Shown: one piece after another, positions 32,451 through 41,486 of the stretch
Numbering within the stretch: the stretch's first letter is position 1
Layout: the number at the start of each line of letters is the position of its first letter
Assembly: GCA_951799405.1 (NCBI GenBank)
Contig: OX637333.1
Span: 30,152,785-30,216,784 of the forward strand
Direction of reading: 5' to 3'
DNA length: 64,000 bases
From: Agapetus fuscipes
Taxonomy: Eukaryota; Arthropoda; Insecta; Trichoptera; Glossosomatidae
The notes under the pieces: model-generated
Databases searched by the model: none
Told to the model about the DNA's origin: nothing
The model's input: the letters and a program-made list of their open reading frames with translations, nothing else
Program-made: the position numbers and the translations under genes

Positions 32451-34726
32451 GGGGAGACCGGGGCCAAAAGTAACATGGGTCAAAAGTAACAGCAACTATA
32501 AACTCCCAAGCCTACGTGCGTTCAAGAATTCAAATACAAGGTTATGATCCTGCCACGCGGCCCCCCCCCGCCAGTAGCTCGCCACCGCCGGCGCAAAGCA
32601 GACGTCTAGGGAGCGGCTTTCGTGTTTTCGATAGACTCGCGAAAGTTTTTCGATTTTTTAAATTTTTGAGATAGTATCGACGATATTACAGTCTCAGTGA
32701 ATACATATATGGCGACAGGTATGTACATTATCTCATTATCTATTGTAACAATAGAACTAAGCGTGATATTCTTTCAATTTGGTGCAGATTACACCAAAGA
32801 CGGATAGTCGGTTCGGGGTCAAAAGTAACAATTCGCTCGGGGTCAGTTGTAACTGTTACTTTTGACCCTGCGGTGATCATCTCCACTTTAATTTTTTTCC
32901 AGTCTTGCCAGTTTATATATAATTTCTCGTTTTTTATTAATTTCAGGATGCCACGTAACAGGACAAGAACTACAACCAGAGGTCTGGCAGATCAGTCGTC
33001 TTACGAAGCAGCTTTTCAAGACCACTTGCAGCTTAACCTGAGCATTAGAGCTGCATCGAAGAAACATAACTTGTGTCATGTAACGCTATACCGGTACCTA
33101 AAGAAACGCAAGAATCAGCCAGGTGAAATTCTTCCTCCAGTGGGCTACCGCAGTGCTACTCAAGTATTTACTGATGAGGAAGAAAATACACTCAATAGCT
33201 TCCTGCTTAAATCTGCAGAGTTATATTATGGTTTAACGCCTAAGGATGTACGAAAGCTAGCTTATGATCTGGCTCTCACGCACCAGAAGAAAACCCCCCC
33301 CTCATGGGTTGAGAAAGAGATAGCAGGAGTAGACTGGTTGACTGGATTTTTAAAAAGATTTCCGCAATTATCGATTCGGTCACCCCAAGCTACTAGTCTC
33401 GCTAGAGCAACTAGTTTTAACGAGACCAACATATACGCCTTTTTCGAGAACTTGGCAAACGTCATGGACAGATATAAATTCGAGCCAAAAGACATATGGA
33501 ACATGGACGAAACCGGCATAACAACGGTACAAGCTCCGTCTAAAATCGTGGCTCGAAAAGGTATCAAGCAAGGAGCCATTACATCTGCCGAAAGAGGAAC
33601 ACTGGTCACTGTGGCTATTGGCATTAACGCACAAGGAGGCAGCACGCCTCCCTTCGTCTTTCCCCGAATTAGATATAACGACCACTTCATACGGGATGGT
33701 CCCATTGGCTGTGCTGGTGCTGGTAATGCCAGTGGGTGGATGCAAGAAAAAGAATTCGTGAAATTTTTAGAACATTTCAAAAACCAAGCCAGACCCAGTC
33801 AAGAACATAAATGTTTATTGCTCTTAGACAATCACGAGTCTTACATCTCCGTAAGTTGTCTTGACTTTTGCAAGTCAAGCGGCATCGTGCTCTTGTCGTT
33901 TCCCCCTCACTGTACACATAAGTTACAGCCTTTAGACCGAGCAGTGTACGGTCCATTAAAAAAAATGGTAAATGCAGCATCCGATAGTTGGATTCGAAAC
34001 CATCCAGGGAAAACCATGCAAATATACGATATTCCGAGCATCGTAAAAGAAGCATGCCCTCTCTCGGTATCAACAGCTAATGCAATCGCTGGGTTTAAAT
34101 GCACAGGGATATACACATACAATAGAAACATTTTCACAGCTGTGGACTTCGCTCCATCTGTGGTCACAGATCGACCGTTCCCCGTTTCCGAAAGGTGTCA
34201 AGAAAGTAGCAACAGCCACGTCGCCACTTCGGTCTCCCCAGACACTGTTAACTTGAACTTAAGTCCCGAAGCTGACGGACCAGCCTCGGATACACACCCC
34301 CCTACATCGACTCAAGAAAAAAATTTGGACAACGCTACCATGATTGCTCCCGCTCCGATTGAACCTGTGCCAGGCCCTAGTGGACTACAAGCTTATTTTT
34401 CACCAGAATCAATTAGGCCCTACCCAAAAGCAGCTCCTAGACTGCAATCCAACAGAGGCAGAAAGAAGAGAAAGACGGCGATATTGACAGATACCCCAGA
34501 AAAACAAGCAATCACCCATGTCCTGGGGTCAATTGTAACAACCGACATGTTCAGTAAAACATTGAAAAAAGGCTCGACTCTTATGTTTAATAGCGATTAA
34601 TGTCGCTTGTATTATGAGAGGAAGGGTCACTTTATTAGCACTGATAACTAACTGTAACCTAAAGGTATTACTACTCTTGTAACATGCTCTAATATCAAAA
34701 TTGTTACTTTTGGCCCCGGTCTCCCC
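32451..34726 (+). mobile_element. Pogo/Tigger-like DNA transposon, structurally intact
   Basis: The 2276-bp element has perfect 24-bp terminal inverted repeats (first bases GGGGAGACCGGGGCC, then AAAAGTAAC) at 32451-32474 and 34703-34726. It is flanked by TA at 32449-32450 and 34727-34728, the target duplication of the Tc1/mariner/pogo superfamily. An unoccupied copy of the same target sits at 44780-44781 (minus), where the flanks join across one TA. The 5' subterminal region repeats (G)GGTCAAAAGTAAC at 32478-32490 and 32826-32842 and inverted at ~32857-32872; a degenerate copy at ~34526 lies inside the coding region. Confidence 0.95.
32948..34600 (+). CDS. Pogo/Tigger-like transposase, 550 residues, intact frame
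   Basis: This is a DNA-binding DDD transposase (Pfam DDE_1 type; related to CENP-B, Jerky and Tigger proteins). I chose the Met at 32948 because MPRNRTRTTTRG matches the usual family start and the preceding 75 nt are AT-rich and end in an acceptor-like 'tttcag'; the frame itself is open from 32873. Residues ~18-53 form a psq-type helix-turn-helix (LSIRAASKKHNLCHVTLYRY). Residues ~94-145 (YGLTPKDVRKLAYDLA, VDWLTGFLKRFP) match the second, CENP-B-type binding region. Catalytic aspartates are D187 (NMDETG), D294 (LLLLDNHES) and D330 (LQPLDRAVYG), the last two 36 apart. The tail is Pro/Ser-rich with a basic cluster (GRKKRK) near 530. No stop or shift is present, so activity is possible. One oddity is DNHESY where DNHESH is usual. 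The C-terminal zinc finger of copy 2 is absent. Confidence 0.93.
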   Translation: MPRNRTRTTTRGLADQSSYEAAFQDHLQLNLSIRAASKKHNLCHVTLYRYLKKRKNQPGEILPPVGYRSATQVFTDEEENTLNSFLLKSAELYYGLTPKDVRKLAYDLALTHQKKTPPSWVEKEIAGVDWLTGFLKRFPQLSIRSPQATSLARATSFNETNIYAFFENLANVMDRYKFEPKDIWNMDETGITTVQAPSKIVARKGIKQGAITSAERGTLVTVAIGINAQGGSTPPFVFPRIRYNDHFIRDGPIGCAGAGNASGWMQEKEFVKFLEHFKNQARPSQEHKCLLLLDNHESYISVSCLDFCKSSGIVLLSFPPHCTHKLQPLDRAVYGPLKKMVNAASDSWIRNHPGKTMQIYDIPSIVKEACPLSVSTANAIAGFKCTGIYTYNRNIFTAVDFAPSVVTDRPFPVSERCQESSNSHVATSVSPDTVNLNLSPEADGPASDTHPPTSTQEKNLDNATMIAPAPIEPVPGPSGLQAYFSPESIRPYPKAAPRLQSNRGRKKRKTAILTDTPEKQAITHVLGSIVTTDMFSKTLKKGSTLMFNSD

Positions 34727-34812
34727 TACTTCAAATGGACGAGTACATTATACTCGTAATGTCTATTATTCACTATTTTGTTAATTCTTTCATGGTCGTA
34801 GAAAAAGTATTG

Positions 34813-34934
34813 TATGCCACTGCACGTAATAAGCCTTTGTAACACTCTTGCTGTCTATTGTGCCATTCGGCTGCGCCTCATGGCACAAACTAGCACTCGT
34901 GTTACAAAGACTATCATTACTAGGCAGTGGCATA
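34813..34934. repeat. Foldback MITE M6, copy 1
   Basis: The ends 'tatgccactgc' and 'gcagtggcata' are inverted, and inner arms 'tttgtaacac' and 'gtgttacaaa' and 'tgtgccat' and 'atggcaca' pair around 'tcggctgcgcc'. The whole 122 bp is a near-palindrome. The second copy is at 44581-44697. Confidence 0.8.
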
Positions 34935-34947
34935 AATAACTATTTCG

Positions 34948-35169
34948 GCTTTGTTGCCTGTAGGCCAATTAATGGAGGAAGCCCAAGAAGCCCGGAATAA
35001 GGATTTCAAAAAATATCGAGAGCACTACTCAAGGAAGTGTAGTCGTGAGAAAACTAATGAGGACGTCTTTAATTTATTTTTGCTTAGTTCCGACCCTGTA
35101 ATCACGAGCAAGCGAAAATTCCAAAAAAAGAAACTGCAGCACCTTCCTAAAGAAGCAGTGGATTTGTAA
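34948..35169 (+). pseudogene. Transib transposase C-terminus with RAG1-like catalytic-Glu region, piece 2
   Basis: The frame reads LLPVGQLMEEAQEARNKDF, KKYREHYSRKCSREKTNEDV, FNLFLLSSDPVITSKRKF and ends at TAA 35167. The segment EEAQEARNK-FKK-R-SRK-S---T-EDV-------SDP lines up with the end of the RAG1 catalytic core (SEGNESGNK-FRR-R...EDV). The second Glu of EEAQE falls on RAG1 E962, the third catalytic residue. A further 40 bases (SNSDNEDDD after the stop) look like former coding sequence. The frame is otherwise clean over 74 codons. It continues directly from piece 1 once the intervening transposons are removed. Confidence 0.8.
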
Positions 35170-35446
35170 AAATCTAATAGTGACAATGAAGACGATGATG
35201 TTTGTCACATTCGGAAGACGATGAAACTTATAATAACTGTTATAATCGCTTTTATCAATGAAATTTTTACAATATTAGTTCTTTATTTCGTTTTATTATA
35301 GTTTTTAAAAGAAAATAAACACTTTAGAAACCATATATGTTTTTATTTTGTAATACTAAGACCTCTACAAAGCAATATTTAACTTTAGTAATTCATTAAT
35401 AGAGTCTGATTTATTGCCAACTTTGAGGGCTTCTTGCTCCAGTGTG
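35170..35446 (+). other. Transib 3' untranslated region and right terminal repeat
   Basis: The stretch contains 'gaaaataaac' (AATAAA-type poly(A) signal at ~35313) and ends with the inverted terminus 'gggcttcttgctccagtgtg'. Confidence 0.6.
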
Positions 35447-35451
35447 CGACG

Positions 35452-36035
35452 CACCCAATAGGAAATATCTTCCAACGGAGCTTAGTGTGGTCAAACTGTA
35501 TAAAGGTTTTTTGGCAGAACACCGTGATGGATCTGCTGAGCCACTTATATCTCGGCAGTGGTTTAATGAAGTTTTTTTGACGGAGTTTAATCTTTCTTTT
35601 AAGTCTCCGCGCGTTGACACATGCCCGACGTGTGACTCTTTTAAAGTCGAAATAGATACTGCACCAACCGAAGAAGTAAAAATCCTTGTTAAGCAAAGAT
35701 TGGATATTCATCACAGACAAGCTGACATGGCTAGAGAACAAATGAGTAAAGATGGAATAAAATCCAGAAGCCACGATTCAGACACTCGAGTGGTACAATT
35801 GGATATCCAGCAACAGATGTACCTTCCAAAATTAACCCATACCCAGATGTACTACAGTCGTCAGCTTGCCTGCGTCAATATGGGAATTCATTTGGAAGAT
35901 GAAGGAAAGGGTATCATGTTTCTTTGGAATGAAACTGCTGGGCAAAGGGGATCCAACGAAATAGCTTCGTGTATTTACAAGTTTTTCACAGATAGTGGTT
36001 ACCGGTTGATATATGTGGTAGCGCTGTCATCCTAG
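35452..36035 (+). pseudogene. Outer split transposon-type gene, second segment
   Basis: The frame continues the 30813-31017 segment in phase when the Transib and one CGACG are taken out. It reads NRKYLPTELSVVKLYKGF, FNEVFLTEFNLSFKSP, DTCPTCDSFKVEID, then a helical Q/R/K stretch (LVKQRLDIHHRQADMAREQM), then VVQLDIQQQMYLPKLTHTQM, YYSRQLACVNMGIHLED and FLWNETAGQRGSNEIASCIY, degrading after TDSGY. The paired cysteines (DTCPTC) and the YY-RQL-----GIH and RGS-E--SC signatures recur in multi-copy arthropod genes. The acidic residues in LDIQ and WNE could be catalytic, but that is speculation. No terminal repeats were identified. Confidence 0.7.
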
Positions 36036-36040
36036 CAACC

Positions 36041-36325
36041 AATGTCCGAGTTCTGGGAGTAGAAATCCATCAGCACTTGGTACTCGATAGGCAAATTGGC
36101 AAAACAGCTAAGTCAGGTTTCTTCGCTCTCCGACAAATTAGAGCAATCAGAAGATAGCTGAAAACAAAGGCTTTAAAAACCGTTGTCAATGCCTTCGTGC
36201 TGTCGAAAATCGACTACTGCAATGGCGTATATTCCGGACAGCCACAGAGCCAGCCGACGAGACTCCAGTTTGTATTGAATGCAGCGGCAAGACTGATACA
36301 CGGTGATTCGAAATTCTGCGACCTA
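36041..36325 (+). pseudogene. LINE fragment (reverse transcriptase C-terminal region)
   Basis: The frame reads VRVLGVEIHQHLVLDRQI, FFALRQIRAIRR, a stop, then TVVNAFVLSKIDYCNGVYSG, RLQFVLNAAARLIHGDSKF. The LSKIDYCN...LQ-VLNAAARL-- block is standard in CR1/Jockey/L2-type LINEs and lies just upstream of the segment kept at 12367-12798. It is inserted between the outer split gene and a piggyBac-like remnant. Confidence 0.7.
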
Positions 36326-36326
36326 G

Positions 36327-36930
36327 ACATTACTGATCCCGATTTTCAGTTGGAAGATCATCTAATAGAAGCAGAACATCCATCTTCTTCAGAGGATGAA
36401 ACAGAGAATGATTTAACAGCAGGACCTAATTTATCAGGTAGGCCTACATCATGTCAACCTACGGAGCCAGCTGTACCTCGAGCTACAGGAGCTGCTTCTG
36501 GAAGCAGACGTTCCTCTCGAGCTTCAGGGTCTCCGGCTGCACCTACTGCCGATCAAATGATCCAGTCATGTGAGCCTCCATAGGTTGAGGGTGTTTTGGA
36601 AAAAACAAATAAGTTTTGAACCACTAGCTGCCGCACCCACCCACGAAGAAAGACCAATAAATAGGTTGAATTTGCCTCCTCAGGATTATATAAGCAAGTA
36701 TATACCTGACGATATTTTCAATTTGATTACAGAAAAAAACTAATCGCAGTTATATTGAACAAAAAGGTCGTCCACTTATTTCAAATAACGAGCAAACAAG
36801 GAAGTTATTGGTGTCTCCATCAAAATGTATATATGCTGCCGTCTAAATGAAAGGACAGCAAATGTTGCTATTGATGAGCAAATGGTTCCTTTCTGGGGCC
36901 ATTCAGTATGAAAAGTTGCTTACTGGTGTA
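36327..36930 (+). pseudogene. piggyBac-like transposase remnant
   Basis: An acidic N-terminal stretch (TDPDFQLEDHLIEAEHPSSSEDETEND) and a Ser/Ala-rich part come first. After stops come YIPDDIFNLITEKTN and GRPLISNNEQTRK, and finally NVAIDEQMVPFWGH, which matches the 'IDE-M-PF-G' motif around the first catalytic Asp of piggyBac transposases. Several stops and shifts separate the pieces. The rest of the catalytic core is missing. Confidence 0.6.
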
Positions 36931-36987
36931 CGAACTGTTAAATAATACAAATGTAAACTTAAAGTAAATAATATGGCAACGGAATAG

Positions 36988-37290
36988 ACTTACATGTAAC
37001 AACAAGTGTGTGTCACGCAGCTAGGCTTACATGTAACAACACGTGTGTGTCACGCAGCCAGGCTTACATGTAACAACACGTGTGTGTCACTCAGCCAGGC
37101 TTACATGTAACAACACGTGTGTGTCACGCAGCCAGGCTTTACATGTAACAACACGTGTGTGTCACGCAGCCAGGCTTACATGTAACAACACGTGTGTGTC
37201 ACGCAGCCAGGCTTTACATGTAACAACACGTGTGTGTCACGCAGCCAGGCTTACATGTAACAACAGGCTTACATGTAACAACACAACAAC
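36988..37290 (+). repeat. 37-bp minisatellite, ~7.5 copies
   Basis: The unit is 'cttacatgtaacaacacgtg' plus 'tgtgtcacgcagccagg', 37 bp, with some copies 38 bp by an extra T. Variation is small, so the array is young. The unit contains the palindromes ACATGT and CACGTG. The plus frame at 37043-37324 is only the array read as protein. Confidence 0.9.
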
Positions 37291-38102
37291 TCCCTCAAAC
37301 ATCCATGTAACCATGGTAACATGACAAGACACAGGCGCGGGGACATTACATGACCTCATGTTAGAGTCGTTTCGACCTGCAACACAACCAGCTGCACACA
37401 TAGTGCAATTCTCTCCTGCATTGTCCTCGAAGGAGTGTCGCATGTGACGCGTGGAAGGCTTTAATCAGCCTTCACAAGAAATTGGAATAATGCTCTATGG
37501 GAAATTGCGCTATATGTGCGGCTTAGTTGCGTTGCGCACTGAAAGGCAAAATGACGTAAATGATTTGCCGAGTTCAGGTCAGCGCGGTTTCTTCAAGGCG
37601 CCAATACACCAACTGTAAGACAGGACGTGTAAACTCAACCAGAGAGTTTTACCAAAAATGCGTGGAAATTAAAAAGCCCACCAGAGGCGCACCGTGGAGC
37701 TTCCATGCACTTTTGTGTTGGAAAACGCTGCGGTTGAGTTTAAACGAGAAAAAATATACTTGGGGCACAGAACAAATTGTTGGTACTGAGGCGAATTGAC
37801 TCGAGGAATGTTGCGCTGGGGTTCGCTTGCGCAAGTTCGCTTCCAACATTTGCCAACGAACCAATCCAACAGTAATGTAAAGAATCAACGGAATTTTAAA
37901 AAAAACTACTAAATAAATAAACCCAATGAACTCGGAGCATCCCCAAAATAGATATTCCATTTCTCGGCGGGCAAACGTTACACATAAAAATGGTTCTAAG
38001 TAACGAATAACAAAGTATTAGTTGGTCGGGTATCTAGCTATCCGGCCGTGCGACGTCAAAGCTTTCCGACTATGGAAAATGTGGTGTCTATTGAGATGCT
38101 AC
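37291..38102. other. Gene-free stretch with a decayed SINE-A
   Basis: I see no gene. Positions 37432-37545 resemble SINE-A ('tcgcatgtgacgcgtgg', 'tcagccttcacaagaaattg', 'gtgcggcttagttgcg') but are badly rearranged. Short frames at 37560-37960 are unsupported. Confidence 0.4.
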
Positions 38103-38397
38103 GCTACGCTAAGCTACACATACAGTGTAACTTTTTGCCGCGTTCTCCCCGAAAGGGTCGCATGTGGCGTATGAAACCTATTCATTTTTACAGGTAAGTG
38201 CCTTACGCACACTTCAGTTGCTCCCGAGAGGGCTGGTATTTGTTTCTTGTGAAGGCTGAGCAGACGTAGCCGGTATATTATTTTGGGTTTGAGATGAACA
38301 ACGAAACGGGAAATCATTTCTGACATCCTCGTTGGGATTCTAACCCGAGCTCTCTGCATGGAATGCAAGCACTCCACCAACTGAGCATCGGCTGGAC
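38103..38397 (-). mobile_element. SINE-A copy
   Basis: The minus-strand order is 'gtccagccgatgctcagttg', 'gggttagaatcccaacgagg', 'gatttcccgtttcg', 'ctcagccttcacaagaaac', 'cttacctgtaaaaatgaat' and 'gtgtagcttagcgtag'. Confidence 0.75.
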
Positions 38398-39059
38398 TCG
38401 AGATACAAGTTGAATAAAAACAAGTAAACATTAAAACAATGTTTTTTTTCGTTGAAAACATTTTTTTTTCTTGTCAGGTAAACGTCACACTTCTCTGAGA
38501 TTACGGTCTTACGCAAGCAATAACAATATATTTATATCATTTTTCCCCCGCAACCCGACCGTGTGACGTCTCATTTTTTTCTGTCCATGGTTGGTATCTG
38601 TTATAATTTGTTTATATTGTGATATGAGGACTCGTGTGACAACACGAAGTATGCAAATGGAATTAGGTTTTCCATCAAAACTTTATATATTTTAGTAGAG
38701 ACATGTTCACGCCACAACTTAGATAATGATTTACCAATTAGTGCTTGGTAGGCAGCCCTGGAGCGCGGTTACCTGGGCCGAGTAGCGACAACAGGGTCAT
38801 GATACGGCGTGCATCTATACTCGGATACGCGGGAACCAGTTTCAAGGAGTATAACAAAAAACAACTAAATAATAAAATGCTTAGTTTACGGTTTGCTGAG
38901 GACTCCGCCATCTTGGATTCTTGAAAAGTTGTCGTAACTTCTTCACGCAGCACTTCACAATATGGACATAAGGAGTTCGTTGTCAGAAGTCGTTACTTAA
39001 AGTGCACTCACAGCTGGACCACGTCACGTGGACGAGCCCTGCACAACATCAGCTCACAT
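38398..39059. other. Gene-free stretch downstream of FBXL14; possible 3' UTR
   Basis: I see no gene. The part next to 39059 would be the 3' UTR of the FBXL14-like gene (minus). Confidence 0.35.
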
Positions 39060-40364
39060 TTATTTGGAATGGTGGAGTCCGCGATTTAAAACTTGCAAGT
39101 TGGGTAACTTGTGTAGCCTAGCTAATCCCTTGTCGGTGATTCTCGTGCACCCGTACAGGTCTATGGCTTTGAGTCTGGTGAGACAATCCGCCACATTGAT
39201 GAGTCCCTTGTCCGTGATCCTGGCGCACTGGCCGATGTTCAGCACCTCCAGCTCCGGCAGCGCGCGGGAGACGCGGTCCAGCCCGTCGTCAGATATACGG
39301 CAGGCGGAGAGGGAGAGCTCTCTCAGGGCAAAGAGTCCTTGGGAGATGTGAGCTAGCGCGCGGTCTCCTACTTTATCACAAAATGACACATCCAGGCACC
39401 TCAGGTTCGCGCCACCCTCAGCCAGGAGAGCCAGCCCAGCATCTGAGATGTTGTCGCACGCGCGCAAGTTCAGGGAAGTCAACTCGGGGAGCTTGGAGAG
39501 GTGGCGCAGCCCGGCATCGGTCACAGAGACACAAAATGACAGATTCAAGATCCGCATCTCCAGGAGTCCAGCAGAGCAGTGCCGCAGGGCTTCGTCTGTC
39601 AGCTTCTGGCAGTCCTGCAGGCCCAGGCTAGTGAGGTTGGGTGTTCCTCTGGCTTCGTGTCCCGCCAGGTGCGCTATGGCGCGGTCTCCCACGTGCCAGC
39701 AGGAGCGGAGATCCAGATTCCTCAGCTGGGAGAGTCCTTTGGCCACATGTAGAAGTCCTGCATCAGTAATGTGGCAGCAGCCTCCCAGCTGCAGGGACTC
39801 CAAGCCCGGGAGATGAGAGGCTATCCTGCTCAGAGAAGCGTCAGTCACTTGCTTACAAAGAGAAAGATCCAGCTCTCTGAGCTTGGGCAGGTTGGCACAG
39901 AACGCCAAGGAGAGTCCTGCGTCTGAGACGTTGTAGCATCCGCTCAGACTTAAGGACTCCAGTTCAGGTATTCCTTGGACGACGTCTTTTAAGGATCTGC
40001 GCAGACTGAGGATCCTGACTCTCTTGATGCCTCTCCTCACCAGCGACGCGAACAGAGCAGGGTTGGCCCTCCGCAGGTGCAGCCTGGCCTCGGCTCCTCT
40101 CCACACGCTCTTCCTGTAGGCCGCGGACCTCCAGGCGGCGCAGGTCTGGGCCGCCCTTCCTCTGTCGCGGATGTTCAGCTTGGCGAAGATCAGCGCCAGC
40201 AGCTCTGGGTATAACCTCGAGATGTGCGTGGTGTGCCTGTGCGCGGGGCCCAGGGGAGGCCGCCATAGCTTGGCAGGAGGGGAGATGGAAGTGTTGGAGG
40301 GACTGGTGGACCGGGCCCAGCAGCTGCCGACCACTAGCGAAGTCATTGTCTCTTCGAGTACCAC
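39060..40364 (-). CDS. FBXL14: FBXL14 / partner of paired orthologue (F-box and leucine-rich repeat protein)
   Basis: This is a single uninterrupted 434-codon frame. Residues ~46-90 form the F-box region (HISRLYPELLALIFAKLN, RDRGRAAQTCAAWR...KSVWRG), which binds SKP1. Residues ~112-430 are about a dozen cysteine-containing leucine-rich repeats (LESLSLSGCYNVSDAGLS, LRELDLSLCKQVTDASL and so on) that hold the substrate. The protein is the substrate receptor of an SCF ubiquitin ligase; known targets include Snail-type factors and, in flies, Paired. Compared with human FBXL14 it has ~43 extra N-terminal residues; Met7 is a possible alternative start, and the family start corresponds to THISRLYPE. 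The end, LQVLNRGLHHSK, departs from the conserved VLNLGLW, so the last repeat is cut and altered. Coding GC is far above the flanks. An intact, conserved F-box and no internal stop argue against a dead retrocopy, though absence of introns leaves that possible. Confidence 0.93.
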   Translation of the reverse strand: MVLEETMTSLVVGSCWARSTSPSNTSISPPAKLWRPPLGPAHRHTTHISRLYPELLALIFAKLNIRDRGRAAQTCAAWRSAAYRKSVWRGAEARLHLRRANPALFASLVRRGIKRVRILSLRRSLKDVVQGIPELESLSLSGCYNVSDAGLSLAFCANLPKLRELDLSLCKQVTDASLSRIASHLPGLESLQLGGCCHITDAGLLHVAKGLSQLRNLDLRSCWHVGDRAIAHLAGHEARGTPNLTSLGLQDCQKLTDEALRHCSAGLLEMRILNLSFCVSVTDAGLRHLSKLPELTSLNLRACDNISDAGLALLAEGGANLRCLDVSFCDKVGDRALAHISQGLFALRELSLSACRISDDGLDRVSRALPELEVLNIGQCARITDKGLINVADCLTRLKAIDLYGCTRITDKGLARLHKLPNLQVLNRGLHHSK

Positions 40365-40729
40365 ATTAACCTCAGCAAATAACTAGTCGACAATAACACT
40401 TTTACACAATTCACATCCTTCAAATCGCGCGACAGAAAAACTTTTATTCTTTTTGTCACAATTTAAAGTTTGTTCAGCCGCGTGGGTCGCGACTTGAAAA
40501 CTTTGCACTCACAACTTCATATAAATATGTAGTTGGTAAACTTTGCACAACGCTCTATGGCCACTTGATGAGGATTGTAGCGTCCACTGAAAGTTTTACA
40601 TACTTGATAAGCAGGTGAATTTCATGAAATATTTCGTGTCACACCGAGGATTTTTATATTTCGGAGATAGTTGACGGAGCACACGTCCTCCTCTGACCGT
40701 GTCCACTGTGTAACTGTAGTGAGTCAGGA

Positions 40730-40900
40730 TTGTTCTCCTTCCCCCGACTGTGCCGCGCTGTGATTGGCTGCTCCTTCAGTATTGATCGTGTGTTGGTGCG
40801 GCGGCATTTGTTTGGAACGCGGCCGAGCCTGACGGAGTGCGAGAGCGACAGAGACAGCAACACAACTAGAGGGAGGTGGAGCACGCGTCGAGGGAGATAG
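40730..40900 (-). promoter_or_regulatory. Possible GC-rich promoter region of FBXL14
   Basis: This GC- and CpG-rich segment 370-540 bp upstream of the start codon, with an inverted CCAAT box ('gattggctg' on the plus strand), looks like a TATA-less promoter. Transcript ends are not visible. Confidence 0.25.
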
Positions 40901-41486
40901 ATATACACAAGTAGTGTGTGAGAGAAAGAAAAGCAAGAGTGCGGGTGGCCAAACCTGTCGTAGTCAAAAATGCTAACGTCCGTGTCACGAAATTGTTAGA
41001 TTTATTCCAAGTTGCAGTTTTTTTTATCATTGAAAGACTAAACATTTATTCACAACAGATTTTCAGCGTAAAATATAATTTTAGAAGGAGTTTAAGCTGC
41101 ATGCGTGCCTTTTATAATACTGGTGCTCAATTAACAATAAAAAGATGAAAATAATACATAAATTAAAAATACATCTAATCAAAATATAATTATTTTCGTA
41201 CATCAAATGGTTACGATAAGGTTAAAACCATTTATGTGATTCATAGTATGTAATTGCAAATTAAATAAGCTCTCACTAGTCTAACTTTTATTTTCCCAAA
41301 ATAACGGCCACGAAAAATTAATACAAACATTTGCACTTGTGTTTTAATTAGACTTTTATGTAGTTCCACTTGTTAAAAAAAGTCCACATTTTCAGTTAAT
41401 TGTATTTTTTCTTCAAAAAAAAGGGGGTCAAAAAAAAAAGTAATGGCTACGACCAGACGGAAACTGTACCTACACTATAACACTGT
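40901..41486. other. Gene-free AT-rich stretch
   Basis: I see no gene or recognised repeat. Confidence 0.35.

Larger units (their letters stand above)
31018..35446 (+). mobile_element. Transib-family DNA transposon (RAG1-related), internally deleted, with nested insertions
   Basis: The termini are inverted repeats: left 'cacactggggcaaaaggccc' and right (reverse complement) 'cacactggagcaagaagccc', with similarity continuing for about 36 bp ('tcaaa-ttggcaataa'). Both start with CACACTG, close to the CAC-beginning Transib end and to the V(D)J heptamer CACAGTG. The element is flanked by exact 5-bp duplications CGACG (31013-31017 and 35447-35451), and Transib targets are known to be 5 bp of the form CGNCG. 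Only the C-terminus of a Transib transposase remains inside, in two pieces (31427-31698, 34948-35169). The middle, including the first two catalytic Asp residues, is deleted, and ~3.2 kb of other transposons lie between the pieces. Confidence 0.85.

Noticed and set aside
39383..39816. Plus-strand open frames opposite FBXL14
   Set aside because: These are antisense shadows of the GC-rich leucine-rich-repeat coding sequence.
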